Assembly: GCA_019420945.1 (NCBI GenBank)
Contig: JAHZGF010000039.1
Coordinates: forward strand, 1 to 6,591
DNA: 6,591 nt
Direction: 5' to 3'
Origin: Clostridiales bacterium
GTDB lineage: Bacteria > Bacillota > Clostridia > Oscillospirales > Oscillospiraceae
Shown here piece by piece: positions 1 to 5,449 of the stretch. The notes beneath the pieces are model-generated. The model was not told the origin of the DNA and ran no database searches. It saw only the letters and a list, made by a program, of their open reading frames with translations. Every line of letters starts with the position of its first letter. The first letter of the stretch is position 1. A program made the position numbers and the translations under genes.

Positions 1-25
1 TCCATGTGCACCTAATTCAATTTTT

Positions 26-51
26 TATGTGTCCAGAATTCTGGGTACATA
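26..51. repeat. 26-bp near-perfect palindrome downstream of the GNAT gene
   Basis: The two halves TATGTGTCCAGAA and TTCTGGGTACATA pair at 11 of 13 positions, and the other two are T-G/G-T, which would still pair in a plus-strand transcript. It lies just past the stop of the minus-strand operon. In that operon's reading direction it is followed by A residues, so it is not a classical terminator for it. It could be an operator or a structured 3' end; the sequence does not decide. Confidence 0.45.
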
Positions 52-71
52 TCAAGCAGGCACTCCGCTTT

Positions 72-524
72 TCATAGTTCTCTTTGCAGATACACCATAT
101 CTACCAGCTTGACTCCGCACTCATAGATGGGGTGGTCGTAGTGGTCAGTGAAAAAGTTCTTGACCAGATGATGCCTGCAAAAGCCGCAGCTCTCGTAAAA
201 CGGGATGGTGGAGGGGCTGTCCCCAGTACCCACCTGTAGCAGCATATACTGTCCCGCGTAGGTTCGAATGAGGAAGTCCACCAGGGCTTTCCCATAGCCT
301 TTGCCCTGAAAGTCCGGCTCCACGGCGATGTTTTTCAACTCCAGAACGCCTCCGCCCTCGTCGGTTACGACACACTCCGCCTTAACTCCGTCATCTTCCA
401 GCACATACATGCTCCCACGCTCCAGGTAACGGTCGATCATGTCCTCCTGCTCATCCGCCAGCAATAGCAGCGCAAGATATTGCTTCTTATTGGTTTCAAC
501 CCTTCTGATTTCCACGCTTGTCAC
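72..524 (-). CDS. GNAT family N-acetyltransferase
   Basis: This is a cytoplasmic acetyl-CoA-dependent N-acetyltransferase of about 150 aa, the normal length for a single GNAT domain. Motif A is clear at residues 68-85: VEPDFQGKGYGKALVDFL, with the Q-x-x-G-x-G acetyl-CoA pyrophosphate loop. A beta-4 strand (LELKNIAV) precedes it, and the PFYESCGF segment at about 108-115 is the usual motif B. The acceptor substrate cannot be told. The frame stays open upstream to 656, but that part lies inside the preceding gene and does not look like GNAT. I chose GTG at 524 because it overlaps the upstream stop (GTGA), giving translational coupling; a second GTG at 515 is possible. It is the second gene of a minus-strand operon and ends near the window edge with no recognisable terminator. 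Confidence 0.88.
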   Translation of the reverse strand: MTSVEIRRVETNKKQYLALLLLADEQEDMIDRYLERGSMYVLEDDGVKAECVVTDEGGGVLELKNIAVEPDFQGKGYGKALVDFLIRTYAGQYMLLQVGTGDSPSTIPFYESCGFCRHHLVKNFFTDHYDHPIYECGVKLVDMVYLQREL

Positions 525-1057
525 CGCTTTTCGTAGACCAGATCCACGATTCCGTTGTAATGTTCTGTTGCCACGAGCTTCAGCGACAGTTCCCGATGAA
601 GCCCCGGAAACAGCCGCACGCCTTTGCCCAGCACTGTAGGAATCACTGACAGCCACAATTTATCAATGCGGTTCTCTTTCAATAGCTGTCTGGCCACGGA
701 CGCACCGCCGCAGATCCAGACGTTTCCCTTCGATTCCGTTTTTAGCTGATCGGCCAGGGCGGTCAGTTCCCCATTCCAGAAGCAGACATTCTCCCGATTT
801 TCTCTCTGCCGGTGGGTCACCACATAACAGGGGCGGCCCTCGTAGGGCCAGATGTCCGGAGAGAGCGCCGTGACGATCTGATGGTACGTAGTCCACCCCA
901 TGACGATGGCTTCTACCGTCTCATAAAACGCCGGATAACTGCCGGAGGTATCCGGTTTGCTGCCGTCTCCCTCCAGCCAACTCACGCCGCCCTGCTCGTC
1001 CGCAATATATCCGTCCACACTCATGGCAAGATATAACACGATCTTTCCCACAATCAT
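521..1057 (-). CDS. Dihydrofolate reductase family (RibD C-terminal domain) protein
   Basis: A 178-aa protein with the fold shared by dihydrofolate reductase and the RibD reductase domain; such proteins reduce pterin or pyrimidine-type substrates with NADPH. Visible marks are the N-terminal strand and loop SVDGYIA (13-19), a GWTTYHQI helix (54-61) where DHFR has its cofactor-binding segment, the glycine-rich NVWICGGAS (112-120), and the late IPTVLGKGVRLFPG loop (139-152), all typical of the YyaP/YwjB-like subgroup. It is not housekeeping FolA, and its substrate is unknown. I chose ATG at 1057 because the residues before it (up to 1114) cross the likely promoter. GTG at 1051 has better spacing from the GGGGGG at 1058-1063 and is a real alternative. 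It is first in the operon and overlaps the GNAT start by 4 bases. Confidence 0.87.
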   Translation of the reverse strand: MIVGKIVLYLAMSVDGYIADEQGGVSWLEGDGSKPDTSGSYPAFYETVEAIVMGWTTYHQIVTALSPDIWPYEGRPCYVVTHRQRENRENVCFWNGELTALADQLKTESKGNVWICGGASVARQLLKENRIDKLWLSVIPTVLGKGVRLFPGLHRELSLKLVATEHYNGIVDLVYEKR

Positions 1058-1072
1058 CCCCCCGCTGCCCCT

Positions 1073-1101
1073 ATTGTACCCAATGGGCAAAAAAAGTGCA
1101 A
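1073..1101 (-). promoter_or_regulatory. Likely sigma-A-type promoter for the minus-strand operon
   Basis: Read on the minus strand: TTGCAC, a 17-bp spacer containing seven T residues, then TACAAT (5 of 6 to the -10 consensus). The -35 is weaker beyond TTG. Transcription would start near 1066, giving a leader of only about 9-15 nt before the start of the reductase-like gene. The match was made by eye. Confidence 0.5.
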
Positions 1102-1137
1102 GGTAAAAAAACATGACAGACAGTTGTGGTGTTCCTG

Positions 1138-1146
1138 TGGTATAAT
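1138..1146 (+). promoter_or_regulatory. Extended -10 promoter (TGGTATAAT) for the TfoX operon
   Basis: TATAAT at 1141-1146 matches the -10 consensus exactly and is preceded by TG one base upstream, the extended -10 form that can work without a good -35; no convincing -35 is seen. It leaves a leader of roughly 95 nt before ATG 1249. That leader has an imperfect GC-rich stem near 1169-1200 (GCTG...CAGC arms with CCGG inside). Together with the minus-strand promoter it makes 1058-1248 a divergent control region. Confidence 0.65.
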
Positions 1147-1235
1147 ACAGAAAAATCAGGAAAGGCGGAGCTGCCGGAGCGGGAAGAGCCGGAGAGCAGC
1201 TTGGGGATTTGACTGAAACATTGGCCGATCGTTAC

Positions 1236-1241
1236 AGGAGG
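1236..1241 (+). promoter_or_regulatory. Strong ribosome binding site AGGAGG for the TfoX gene
   Basis: A full AGGAGG with 7 bases to ATG 1249. It fixes the start of the TfoX-domain gene. Confidence 0.85.
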
Positions 1242-1248
1242 AATTGAC

Positions 1249-1572
1249 ATGGCGTCCCATCCGGATTTTGTGAACTATATGGCCGAGCAGTTGCGGGAGG
1301 CCGGAGCCATCCGCAGCCGGAAGATGTTCGGCGAATATGGCCTTTATTGCGACGATGTATTCTTCGCCGTCGTCTGTGACGACCAGCTTTTCGTCAAGGT
1401 CACCCCGCAGGGCGAAGCGGCGTTTCCCGACCTGCCCAAGGCCCCGCCCTATGAGGGGGCCAGGGATTCCTTTCTGGTGGAGGATGTGGAGAACCGGGAA
1501 CAGATGACGGAGCTGGTGCGTATCACCTGTGAGGCACTGAGAAGCGGGCCTCAGAGAAAGCGGAGGAAATGA
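1249..1572 (+). CDS. TfoX/Sxy N-terminal-domain protein
   Basis: This 107-aa protein consists of just the TfoX N-terminal domain. It is recognisable from RKMFGEYGLYCDD (24-36), which is near-invariant in this family, followed by the FFAVVCDDQLFVKV sheet (38-51) and an acidic/aromatic PPYEGARDSFLVEDVEN segment (66-82). The very basic end (PQRKRRK) suggests nucleic acid contact. Full-length Sxy/TfoX controls competence in gamma-proteobacteria. In Firmicutes, stand-alone N-domain copies like this one have no established role, so a competence function should not be assumed. It is the first gene of a plus-strand operon under an extended -10 promoter. Its last codons contain the ribosome binding site (GGAGG, 1562-1566) of the next small reading frame. 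Confidence 0.86.
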   Translation: MASHPDFVNYMAEQLREAGAIRSRKMFGEYGLYCDDVFFAVVCDDQLFVKVTPQGEAAFPDLPKAPPYEGARDSFLVEDVENREQMTELVRITCEALRSGPQRKRRK

Positions 1573-1574
1573 CC

Positions 1575-1712
1575 ATGGTCTTTGACAACAAGAAAGAGCA
1601 CAAGGAATTCTATCTCCCGCCCAAGACGCCGGGCATCGTCAACGCGCCCGCTATGAGCTTTCTGGCAGCACGGGGCCATGGCGAGCCTGAGAAGCAGGCC
1701 ATGTGGTTTTAA
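1575..1712 (+). pseudogene. N-terminal stump of a GyrI-like small-molecule-binding protein (45 codons)
   Basis: Starting two bases after the TfoX stop, ATG 1575 has a good GGAGG 8 bases upstream and opens a 45-codon frame ending in TAA at 1710-1712. It reads MVFDNKKEHKEFYLPPKTPG, then IVNAPAMSFLAARGHGEP, then EKQAMWF. From memory of the family, the K-K-E-x-K-E-x-Y-x-P-K-x-x-P opening, followed by a hydrophobic strand and an x-R-G-x-G-x-P turn, is how many Firmicute stand-alone GyrI-like (GyrI/BmrR effector-domain) proteins begin. Those are roughly 200 aa long, so about three quarters is missing and the tail after GEP looks foreign. The likely cause is an in-operon deletion that joined the stump to the leader of the DUF3795 gene. 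The start signals are intact, so a 45-aa peptide may still be made. Family assignment is from recall and not checked by search. Confidence 0.62.
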
Positions 1713-1728
1713 GGGAGGGGCGAACAGA

Positions 1729-2286
1729 ATGAAAGGCTTTACCCGCATGGAAACCCGTTTCTCCCTGTGCGGTCTCAACTGCGATTTGTGCAGTATGCAT
1801 CTGGGTGGCTATTGTCCCGGCTGCGGAGGCGGAGCAGGCAACCAGAGCTGCACTATGGCTAAGTGCTCCCTGGAGCACGGGGGCATCCAGTTTTGTTGGG
1901 AGTGCCGGGAGTATCCCTGCCCCCGCTACGATGGCATCGACGATTGGGATTCCTTTGTCCCTCACCGGAGCCGACAGCAGGACATCGCCAAGGTCCGGGA
2001 ACTGGGGCTGGAGGCCTATCTGGCTCAGTTGGGGGAAAAACGGGCGATCTTGGATTCACTTTTGGCCCGTTTCAACGATGGCCGCCGCAAAACTCTTTTC
2101 AACACGGCGGTCTATCTCCTGCCCCTGGAGGATTTGCAGTCCGTGATGGCTGATCTGAACAGCCGGACGGAGCTGGCTGGGCAATCTGTCAAGGAGCGGG
2201 CCCTCGCCGCTGTGGAGCTGGTCCAGCAGGCGGCGGACCGCCGGGGCGTCAGTCTGAAGTTAAACAAGAAACCGAAAAAGGGGTGA
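1729..2286 (+). CDS. DUF3795 family cysteine-rich protein
   Basis: A 185-aa protein whose first 65 residues hold ten cysteines: C14, C18, C21, C29, C32, C41, C46, C56, C59 and C64. They form C-x3-C-x2-C, C-x2-C and C-x2-C-x4-C sets that probably bind zinc or an Fe-S cluster. CGLNCDLC followed by a CPGC turn and FCWECREYPCPRYD is the signature of DUF3795; its function is unknown. The second half (about 85-175) is helical and charged, with a conserved-looking FNDGRRKTLFNTAVYLLP segment, and the protein ends in a lysine-rich tail. I chose ATG 1729 because GGGAGGGG (1713-1720) lies 8 bases upstream; the open frame back to 1678 has no such site. It follows the GyrI stump by 16 bases and precedes the SRPBCC gene by 4 bases, so it is mid-operon. 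Confidence 0.84.
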   Translation: MKGFTRMETRFSLCGLNCDLCSMHLGGYCPGCGGGAGNQSCTMAKCSLEHGGIQFCWECREYPCPRYDGIDDWDSFVPHRSRQQDIAKVRELGLEAYLAQLGEKRAILDSLLARFNDGRRKTLFNTAVYLLPLEDLQSVMADLNSRTELAGQSVKERALAAVELVQQAADRRGVSLKLNKKPKKG

Positions 2287-2290
2287 TCCC

Positions 2291-2686
2291 ATGGCGGCTT
2301 CCAGGGTGACCGTCCACTTCCCCTGCCCGGTGGAGCGAGTGTGGCAGACCGTGACCGACCTAATGAATACCGCTTGGCGCGGCGACCTGGCCCGGGTGGA
2401 AATTTTGAATGAAACCCATTTTGTGGAACACACCAAAAGCGGCTATGCCACAAATTTTACCGTTACGGCCTGCGAGCCGCTTTGCCGCTGGGCCTTCACC
2501 ATGGAAAACGGCAGCATGTCCGGGACCTGGGTGGGGATCTTTGAGACGGCGGAGGGCGGCGCCCGGCTAACCTGCATCGAAACCGTTAACGCCAAACACT
2601 GGTGGATGCGCCCCCTTGTCCCCGGATACCTGAAGCGGCAGCAGAAACGGTATCTGGACGATTTGCGGCGGGAACTGCAAAAATAG
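2291..2686 (+). CDS. SRPBCC (START/polyketide-cyclase-like) family protein
   Basis: At 131 aa it has the size of a minimal SRPBCC helix-grip domain, a hydrophobic ligand cavity fold. It opens with the usual first strand and helix (VTVHFPCPVERVWQTVTDL, 6-24), then W-R-x-D-x-x-R-V-E (29-37), the central antiparallel strands (FVEHTKSGYATNFTVTACEP and CRWAFTMENGSMSGTW), and a long C-terminal helix (YLKRQQKRYLDDLRRELQ, 113-130) that would close the cavity. There is no signal peptide, so it is cytoplasmic. The ligand is unknown, and no catalytic residues can be assigned. It is the last gene of the operon that begins at 1249, with GGGG at the end of the preceding gene serving as ribosome binding site. 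No terminator follows in the 74-base gap. Confidence 0.82.
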   Translation: MAASRVTVHFPCPVERVWQTVTDLMNTAWRGDLARVEILNETHFVEHTKSGYATNFTVTACEPLCRWAFTMENGSMSGTWVGIFETAEGGARLTCIETVNAKHWWMRPLVPGYLKRQQKRYLDDLRRELQK

Positions 2687-2702
2687 GACCGTGTTACTCT
2701 GC

Positions 2703-2736
2703 GTTGCTTGCGGCAACGGGCCGCTTTCCCTACAAT
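2703..2736 (+). promoter_or_regulatory. Possible promoter with overlapping inverted repeats before the XRE gene
   Basis: TTGCGG (2708-2713), a 17-bp spacer and TACAAT (2731-2736) form a plausible sigma-A promoter, with -10 5 of 6. Two mutually exclusive 5-bp inverted repeats sit on the -35 and spacer: GTTGC/GCAAC at 2703-2717 and GCGGC/GCCGC at 2710-2724. This would suit autoregulation by the XRE protein, but short GC-rich repeats arise easily by chance. Confidence 0.4.
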
Positions 2737-2760
2737 GGGGGGTGAAAGGAGTGAGCCCAT

Positions 2761-3276
2761 ATGTTGAACGAAACTATCAAAGCCCTTCGGAAATCCAAGG
2801 GTCTTTCCCAGCAGGAGCTGGCGGTCAAGGTAAACGTGGTGCGGCAGACCATCTCAAAATGGGAGCAAGGCCTGTCCGTCCCGGACTCCGATCTGCTGAT
2901 CGCCCTGTCGGAGGCCCTGGAGACGCCTGTGAGCACGCTGCTGGGCGAGACGGTGGCGGAGTCGGAGGCGGACGAGGTCAAAGCCCTTTCGGAAAAGCTG
3001 GAGATCATCAATTTGCAGTTTGCCCGGAGAAAGGCCGTGCGGCGGGCGGACCTCCACTGGCTGCTCATCGCGGTGTGCGGGGGCATCCTGGCCGTCGCCG
3101 CGGTTCTGGCCGCGGTAAACAGTCCCTATCTGGGCTGGGATTACAGCGCCCCGGAAACCGCCGTTATGGGGGTGGCCATCCACGCCTTTGAATGGGGCTT
3201 TGTCCGTCTGGCGCCCTTTGCTCTGATCGCGGCAATGGTCGGCGTTTTCCTGACGCGAAAAAAACATAAGGTATGA
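2761..3276 (+). CDS. XRE-family transcriptional regulator with two C-terminal membrane segments
   Basis: Residues 5-61 are a Cro/C1-type HTH_3 domain: IKALRKSKGLSQQELAVKVN, then VVRQTISKWEQGLSVPDSDL, with the recognition helix around 26-36. A charged, helical linker (62-97) follows. Next come two hydrophobic segments, about 99-120 (LHWLLIAVCGGILAVAAVLA) and about 146-164 (FVRLAPFALIAAMVGVFLT), closed by a basic RKKHKV end that fits an inside location. The 171-aa protein should therefore be a DNA-binding domain tethered to the membrane, an architecture common in Firmicute regulators of neighbouring transport or stress genes. AAAGGAG about 9 bases before ATG 2761 supports the start. Its targets may include its own promoter or the operon just upstream; that is inference from position. 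Confidence 0.86.
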   Translation: MLNETIKALRKSKGLSQQELAVKVNVVRQTISKWEQGLSVPDSDLLIALSEALETPVSTLLGETVAESEADEVKALSEKLEIINLQFARRKAVRRADLHWLLIAVCGGILAVAAVLAAVNSPYLGWDYSAPETAVMGVAIHAFEWGFVRLAPFALIAAMVGVFLTRKKHKV

Positions 3277-3361
3277 ATTGGGAGAGTGCACCACTGAACA
3301 TGGAGATAACTACCACCGGACAAATATAGGCACGGAAAGTCGGGCAGAGTCACTTACATTC

Positions 3362-3370
3362 TGCTATGCT
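3362..3370 (+). promoter_or_regulatory. Weak extended -10 candidate for the AraC-type gene
   Basis: TGCTATGCT gives the TG dinucleotide and a 4 of 6 -10 element, about 25 bases before ATG 3395. No -35 is recognisable. The rest of the 118-base gap shows nothing else I can support. Confidence 0.25.
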
Positions 3371-3394
3371 GAATCCAGAAGGACGGTGTGACCA

Positions 3395-4252
3395 ATGGAT
3401 TGGGTAGCAAGTATTCATCAGGCGATCCAGTATATCGAAGAACATCTCCGGGAGGAGCTGACCATCCGGGAGATCGCGCAGCAGGCGGCCCTATCCCCTT
3501 TTTACTTTCAGAAGGGTTTTGCCATGCTGTGCGGTATGACGGTGGGCGACTACATCCGCCAGCGCCGGCTCTCCGCCGCCGGGCTGGAGGTTCTCACGAC
3601 GGACCGGAAGATCATCGATATCGCGCTGGAGTTCGGCTACGATTCATCGGACAGCTTCACCAAGGCTTTTGTCCGATTCCACGGTCTCACACCTGCCGCA
3701 CTGCGAAAAAGCGGAGGCGCGGTCCGTTCCTTTGCTCCGCTTCGAATTAAAGTGACATTGGAAGGTGGTCAAAACATGGATTGCAAGATTATGAAAAAAG
3801 AGGCGTTCACGGTGCTCTGCCGGGCAAAGACGTTCAAGTATGAGGACGCCGCTGCTCAGGTTCCCCAGTTCTGGGCAGAGCATTTCGGCACAGGCGGCGG
3901 CAAGGTGGTTTGCGGCATGTACGGTATCAACCTGGACGAGAGCATGGGCGGCAACGAGTTTGAATATCTTATCGCCGACAACTACGATCCGGCCAAGGAG
4001 ATCCCCGATGGCTTCACCACCCGCACCATCCCGGCCCATACCTGGGCGGTGTTCCCCTGTACTGGCCGGATGCCCCAAGCCCTCCAGGGACTGAACCAGC
4101 AGATCTTCTCCCAATGGCTGCCCACGAACCCCGACTACAAGATCGCCGCAGGCATCAATGTGGAGCTGTATAGCGACGCCAGCAGGTTTGAGGACGGCAC
4201 CCAGGACCAGGACTACTACTGCGAGGTCTGGGTCCCGGTGGAAAAGAAGTAA
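3395..4252 (+). CDS. AraC-family regulator with fused GyrI-like effector-binding domain
   Basis: This 285-aa cytoplasmic regulator has its DNA-binding domain first. Residues 5-105 hold two helix-turn-helix units: IREIAQQAALSPFYFQKGFA (24-43) is the first, and IIDIALEFGYDSSDSFTKAF (73-92) with the signature VRFHGLTPAALR (93-104) is the second. After a short linker comes the C-terminal ligand-binding half, about 128-282, with the GyrI/BmrR-like pattern: a first strand after MDCKIMKKEAFTVLCRAK, a VCGMYGINLDE segment, EFEYLIADNYDPAKEIPDGF, then the HTWAVFPCTG turn and the final strand CEVWVPVEK. Its order and length match Rob/SoxS-like Firmicute regulators that sense hydrophobic or cationic compounds. 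A ribosome binding site is seen as AAGGA about 10 bases upstream. The ligand is unknown. It is probably monocistronic. Confidence 0.9.
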   Translation: MDWVASIHQAIQYIEEHLREELTIREIAQQAALSPFYFQKGFAMLCGMTVGDYIRQRRLSAAGLEVLTTDRKIIDIALEFGYDSSDSFTKAFVRFHGLTPAALRKSGGAVRSFAPLRIKVTLEGGQNMDCKIMKKEAFTVLCRAKTFKYEDAAAQVPQFWAEHFGTGGGKVVCGMYGINLDESMGGNEFEYLIADNYDPAKEIPDGFTTRTIPAHTWAVFPCTGRMPQALQGLNQQIFSQWLPTNPDYKIAAGINVELYSDASRFEDGTQDQDYYCEVWVPVEKK

Positions 4253-4332
4253 GGCACATTCCCCGGCAAAATTAACGGTCCTACCATATTGTTTCAAACA
4301 GAATCCACCAAACATACCAGTATCGTATGCTG

Positions 4333-4346
4333 ACAGCGTGCGCTGT
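4333..4346. repeat. Perfect inverted repeat ACAGCG-TG-CGCTGT
   Basis: Six-base arms around a central TG. This geometry suits a dimeric DNA-binding protein or recombinase site, but the length is short and there is no second copy nearby. Confidence 0.4.
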
Positions 4347-4435
4347 ATGTTATGTGTTGCATCAGGTGGGATGCCGAAGATATTGGAGAAAAATGTAAAC
4401 AAATCCGGCGAAGACAGTTTCGTTTATAGATAAAA

Positions 4436-4476
4436 ATCGATTCCGTCTGTGAAGGAAACCACATCCGGCAATCGAT
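4436..4476. repeat. Imperfect stem ATCGATT-CCG / CGG-c-AATCGAT
   Basis: Arms at 4436-4445 and 4466-4476 pair over 10 bp with one bulged C; the loop is about 20 bases. No T-run follows directly, so it is not a terminator by itself. Confidence 0.4.
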
Positions 4477-4501
4477 GCGGCTCTTTCTTTGCGGCCTTTA
4501 T

Positions 4502-4551
4502 ACGCCCTGCGTCAGCCTGTCCAACGGACAGCGTATCGCAGGGCGTTTTTC
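4502..4551 (+). terminator. Rho-independent terminator with two-tier stem
   Basis: The outer stem ACGCCCTGCG/CGCAGGGCGT (4502-4511 with 4537-4546) is perfect over 10 bp. Across a small internal loop lies an inner stem CTGTCC/GGACAG with loop AAC. The outer stem runs into TTTTT (4546-4550). It reads on the plus strand, so it could end transcripts of the AraC-type gene or regulate entry into the following broken gene, 26 bases further on. Confidence 0.82.
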
Positions 4552-4576
4552 TATCGTTTGAAAGGTGCCAAGGCGC

Positions 4577-4900
4577 ATGAGCTTGAAATACACTTGCCCC
4601 ATTTGCGGCACGCCCCTGGGTTATAAGGGCCTGTGCTGGAATGCAGGTCTGAGCAGGAGCGAAGGACTGATTGTCCTGGACACCGGAACAAATCTCAGAG
4701 AAACAGAAAAGCCTTATTCAGAACATCCAGCGGCTGGGTGATGTGGAGGCCCTGGAATTCACCGACTTCCGGCAGCGGGACGGCCTGATCTATCCTCTGC
4801 TGTCCACATAGATTCCAGCGAAGCATCAAACCTGATGTGCGGCCTGGCCATACAGGGGGATGACCGGGCCACGGAAACGTTATCGGAACTGGATTTGTGA
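4577..4900 (+). pseudogene. Frameshifted zinc-ribbon hypothetical protein
   Basis: A coherent protein is scattered over all three frames. From ATG 4577 it reads MSLKYTCPICGTPLGYKGLCW, half of a CPxC zinc ribbon. After a lost base near 4641 the next frame reads CRSEQER (4642 on). A further shift gives LSWTPEQISEKQKSLIQNIQ then RLGDVEALEFTDF (4671-4770). The same frame continues as RDGLIYPLLST and hits TAG at 4809. A last shift gives DSSEASNLMCGLAIQGDDRA then TETLSELDL up to TGA 4898-4900. I recall intact relatives in gut Firmicutes that run CW-K-C-R-A-E-Q-E-R, then WTPEQIAEKQK, with more residues between FTDF and RDGLI; so an internal deletion is likely too. Function is unknown, and the metal-binding start is all that can be said. 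AAAGGTG and AAGG lie just upstream of the ATG. A real, decayed gene rather than a chance ORF. Confidence 0.75.
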
Positions 4901-4943
4901 TCCCCATGCGGACCGACACAGCAGAGTCGGAGCCAGATGGTGG

Positions 4944-5039
4944 GGGGTGGATATCGGATACGGCGGGGAACCTCTGCTCATCCCCATCAACATGCGGGAC
5001 GGGAGCCTTCTCTGCGTGGGCAGGGGCAATGAGGACTGA
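4944..5039 (+). pseudogene. Probable RtcB (RNA ligase) fragment
   Basis: About 31 codons read GVDIGYGGEPLLIPINMRDG then SLLCVGRGNED before TGA at 5037. From recall, IPINMRDGSL(L/I)C-x-G-(K/R)-GN-x-(D/E)-W is the run that precedes the SAPHGAGR active-site region in one branch of RtcB RNA ligases (the histidine that takes up GMP). Here it stops exactly where W and SAPHGAGR should follow, and the sequence after the stop does not resume it. It is therefore a scrap of the gene with no possible ligase activity. The frame upstream of 4944 is open but not recognisable. Identification rests on one short motif and needs a search. Confidence 0.5.
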
Positions 5040-5163
5040 GAAATTCCGCCGAAAACCGTAGGCGGACTGCGGCAGGAACTGGTGAAGCTCAACCAACTGG
5101 CATGGCAGGCCGGCAAGGACACAATCCCCCGCTGGACAGAAACAGAGGGTTATCCGGTTGATG
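5040..5163 (+). other. Unassigned open stretch that reads like a protein fragment
   Basis: In the same frame as the RtcB-like scrap, after its stop, the stretch reads EIPPKTVGGLRQELVKLNQL then AWQAGKDTIPRWTETEGYPV. The amino acid mix and the amphipathic LRQELVKLNQLAWQAG helix look like real coding sequence, but I do not recognise the family. It ends where antisense similarity to a chemotaxis receptor begins (about 5164), which suggests a junction there. Confidence 0.35.
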
Positions 5164-5440
5164 GTAGCCTCCACCGCTGTATTCAATACAAGAATATTGG
5201 TTTGGAATGCAATATTATCAATCGTCCTGATAATGTTCTCAATTTCATCGGAACCCTGTTTGAACTCTTCCCTAGAACCGGCCTGTTCGGCCGCTCCCCG
5301 AACCAACGCTGCGCTCCGCTGAAAACCTGATCGCCGGTTTTATCATTTGGGTTGCTTTGAATGTCAGCATCCAGATTTCCCTGGGCAAATTCCTGTGCAA
5401 TCAAAATAGGTATCCATACTGCCAATTTGTCAAATCCGGT
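5164..5440 (-). pseudogene. Decayed methyl-accepting chemotaxis protein fragment (HAMP plus hairpin-tip region)
   Basis: Read on the minus strand, two frames together give pieces of a chemoreceptor. The first, about 5440-5310, contains FDKLAVWIPILIAQEFAQGN then LDADIQSNPNDKTGD, matching the end of a HAMP domain (A-x-x-x-A-x-G-N-L-D-A-D-I, then a D-x-x-G-D/Q turn). In a shifted frame, about 5300-5164, it reads RGAAEQAGSREEFKQGSDEI then ENIIRTIDNIAFQTNILVLN then TAVEAT. The run I-x-x-I-D-x-I-A-F-Q-T-N-I-L-x-L-N-x-A-V-E-A is the hallmark of the cytoplasmic tip that contacts CheA and CheW. Most of the methylation helices between the parts are missing, and homology stops abruptly at AVEAT where ARAG should follow. 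The sensor, membrane and C-terminal parts are absent. The fragment is antisense to its neighbours and abuts the MITE-like element. Confidence 0.78.
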
Positions 5441-5449
5441 TCTGTACCC

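Larger units (their letters stand above)
4253..4576 (+). other. 324-base stretch without a convincing gene; inverted repeats and a terminator
   Basis: No frame here reads like a conserved protein; a 23-codon frame at 4327-4398 has no good ribosome binding site. The stretch is more AT-rich than its left neighbours and contains a perfect 6-2-6 inverted repeat (4333-4346), a second imperfect stem (4436-4476) and a strong terminator (4502-4551). The change of composition and density of repeats fit the edge of an eroded mobile element, an attachment site or a transfer origin. None of these can be shown. Confidence 0.5.

Noticed and set aside
524..656. N-terminal extension of the GNAT protein up to 656
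   Set aside because: This part lies inside the reductase-like gene in another frame and lacks GNAT features; the GTGA overlap gives a better start.
2691..3191. 166-codon plus-strand frame overlapping the XRE gene
   Set aside because: It is Gly/Arg-rich out-of-frame reading of the clear HTH gene at 2761-3276 and has no domain.
4327..4398. 23-codon plus-strand frame in the gap after the AraC-type gene
   Set aside because: There is no clear ribosome binding site and no recognisable family; kept only as a note.
3644..4402. 252-codon minus-strand frame opposite the AraC-type gene
   Set aside because: It is antisense to a convincing two-domain regulator and is a by-product of GC-rich codon use.
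4695..5306. 203-codon minus-strand open frame
   Set aside because: Only its first ~45 codons match a real family (chemoreceptor tip). The rest is antisense to the zinc-ribbon and RtcB-like remnants and has no protein-like pattern.
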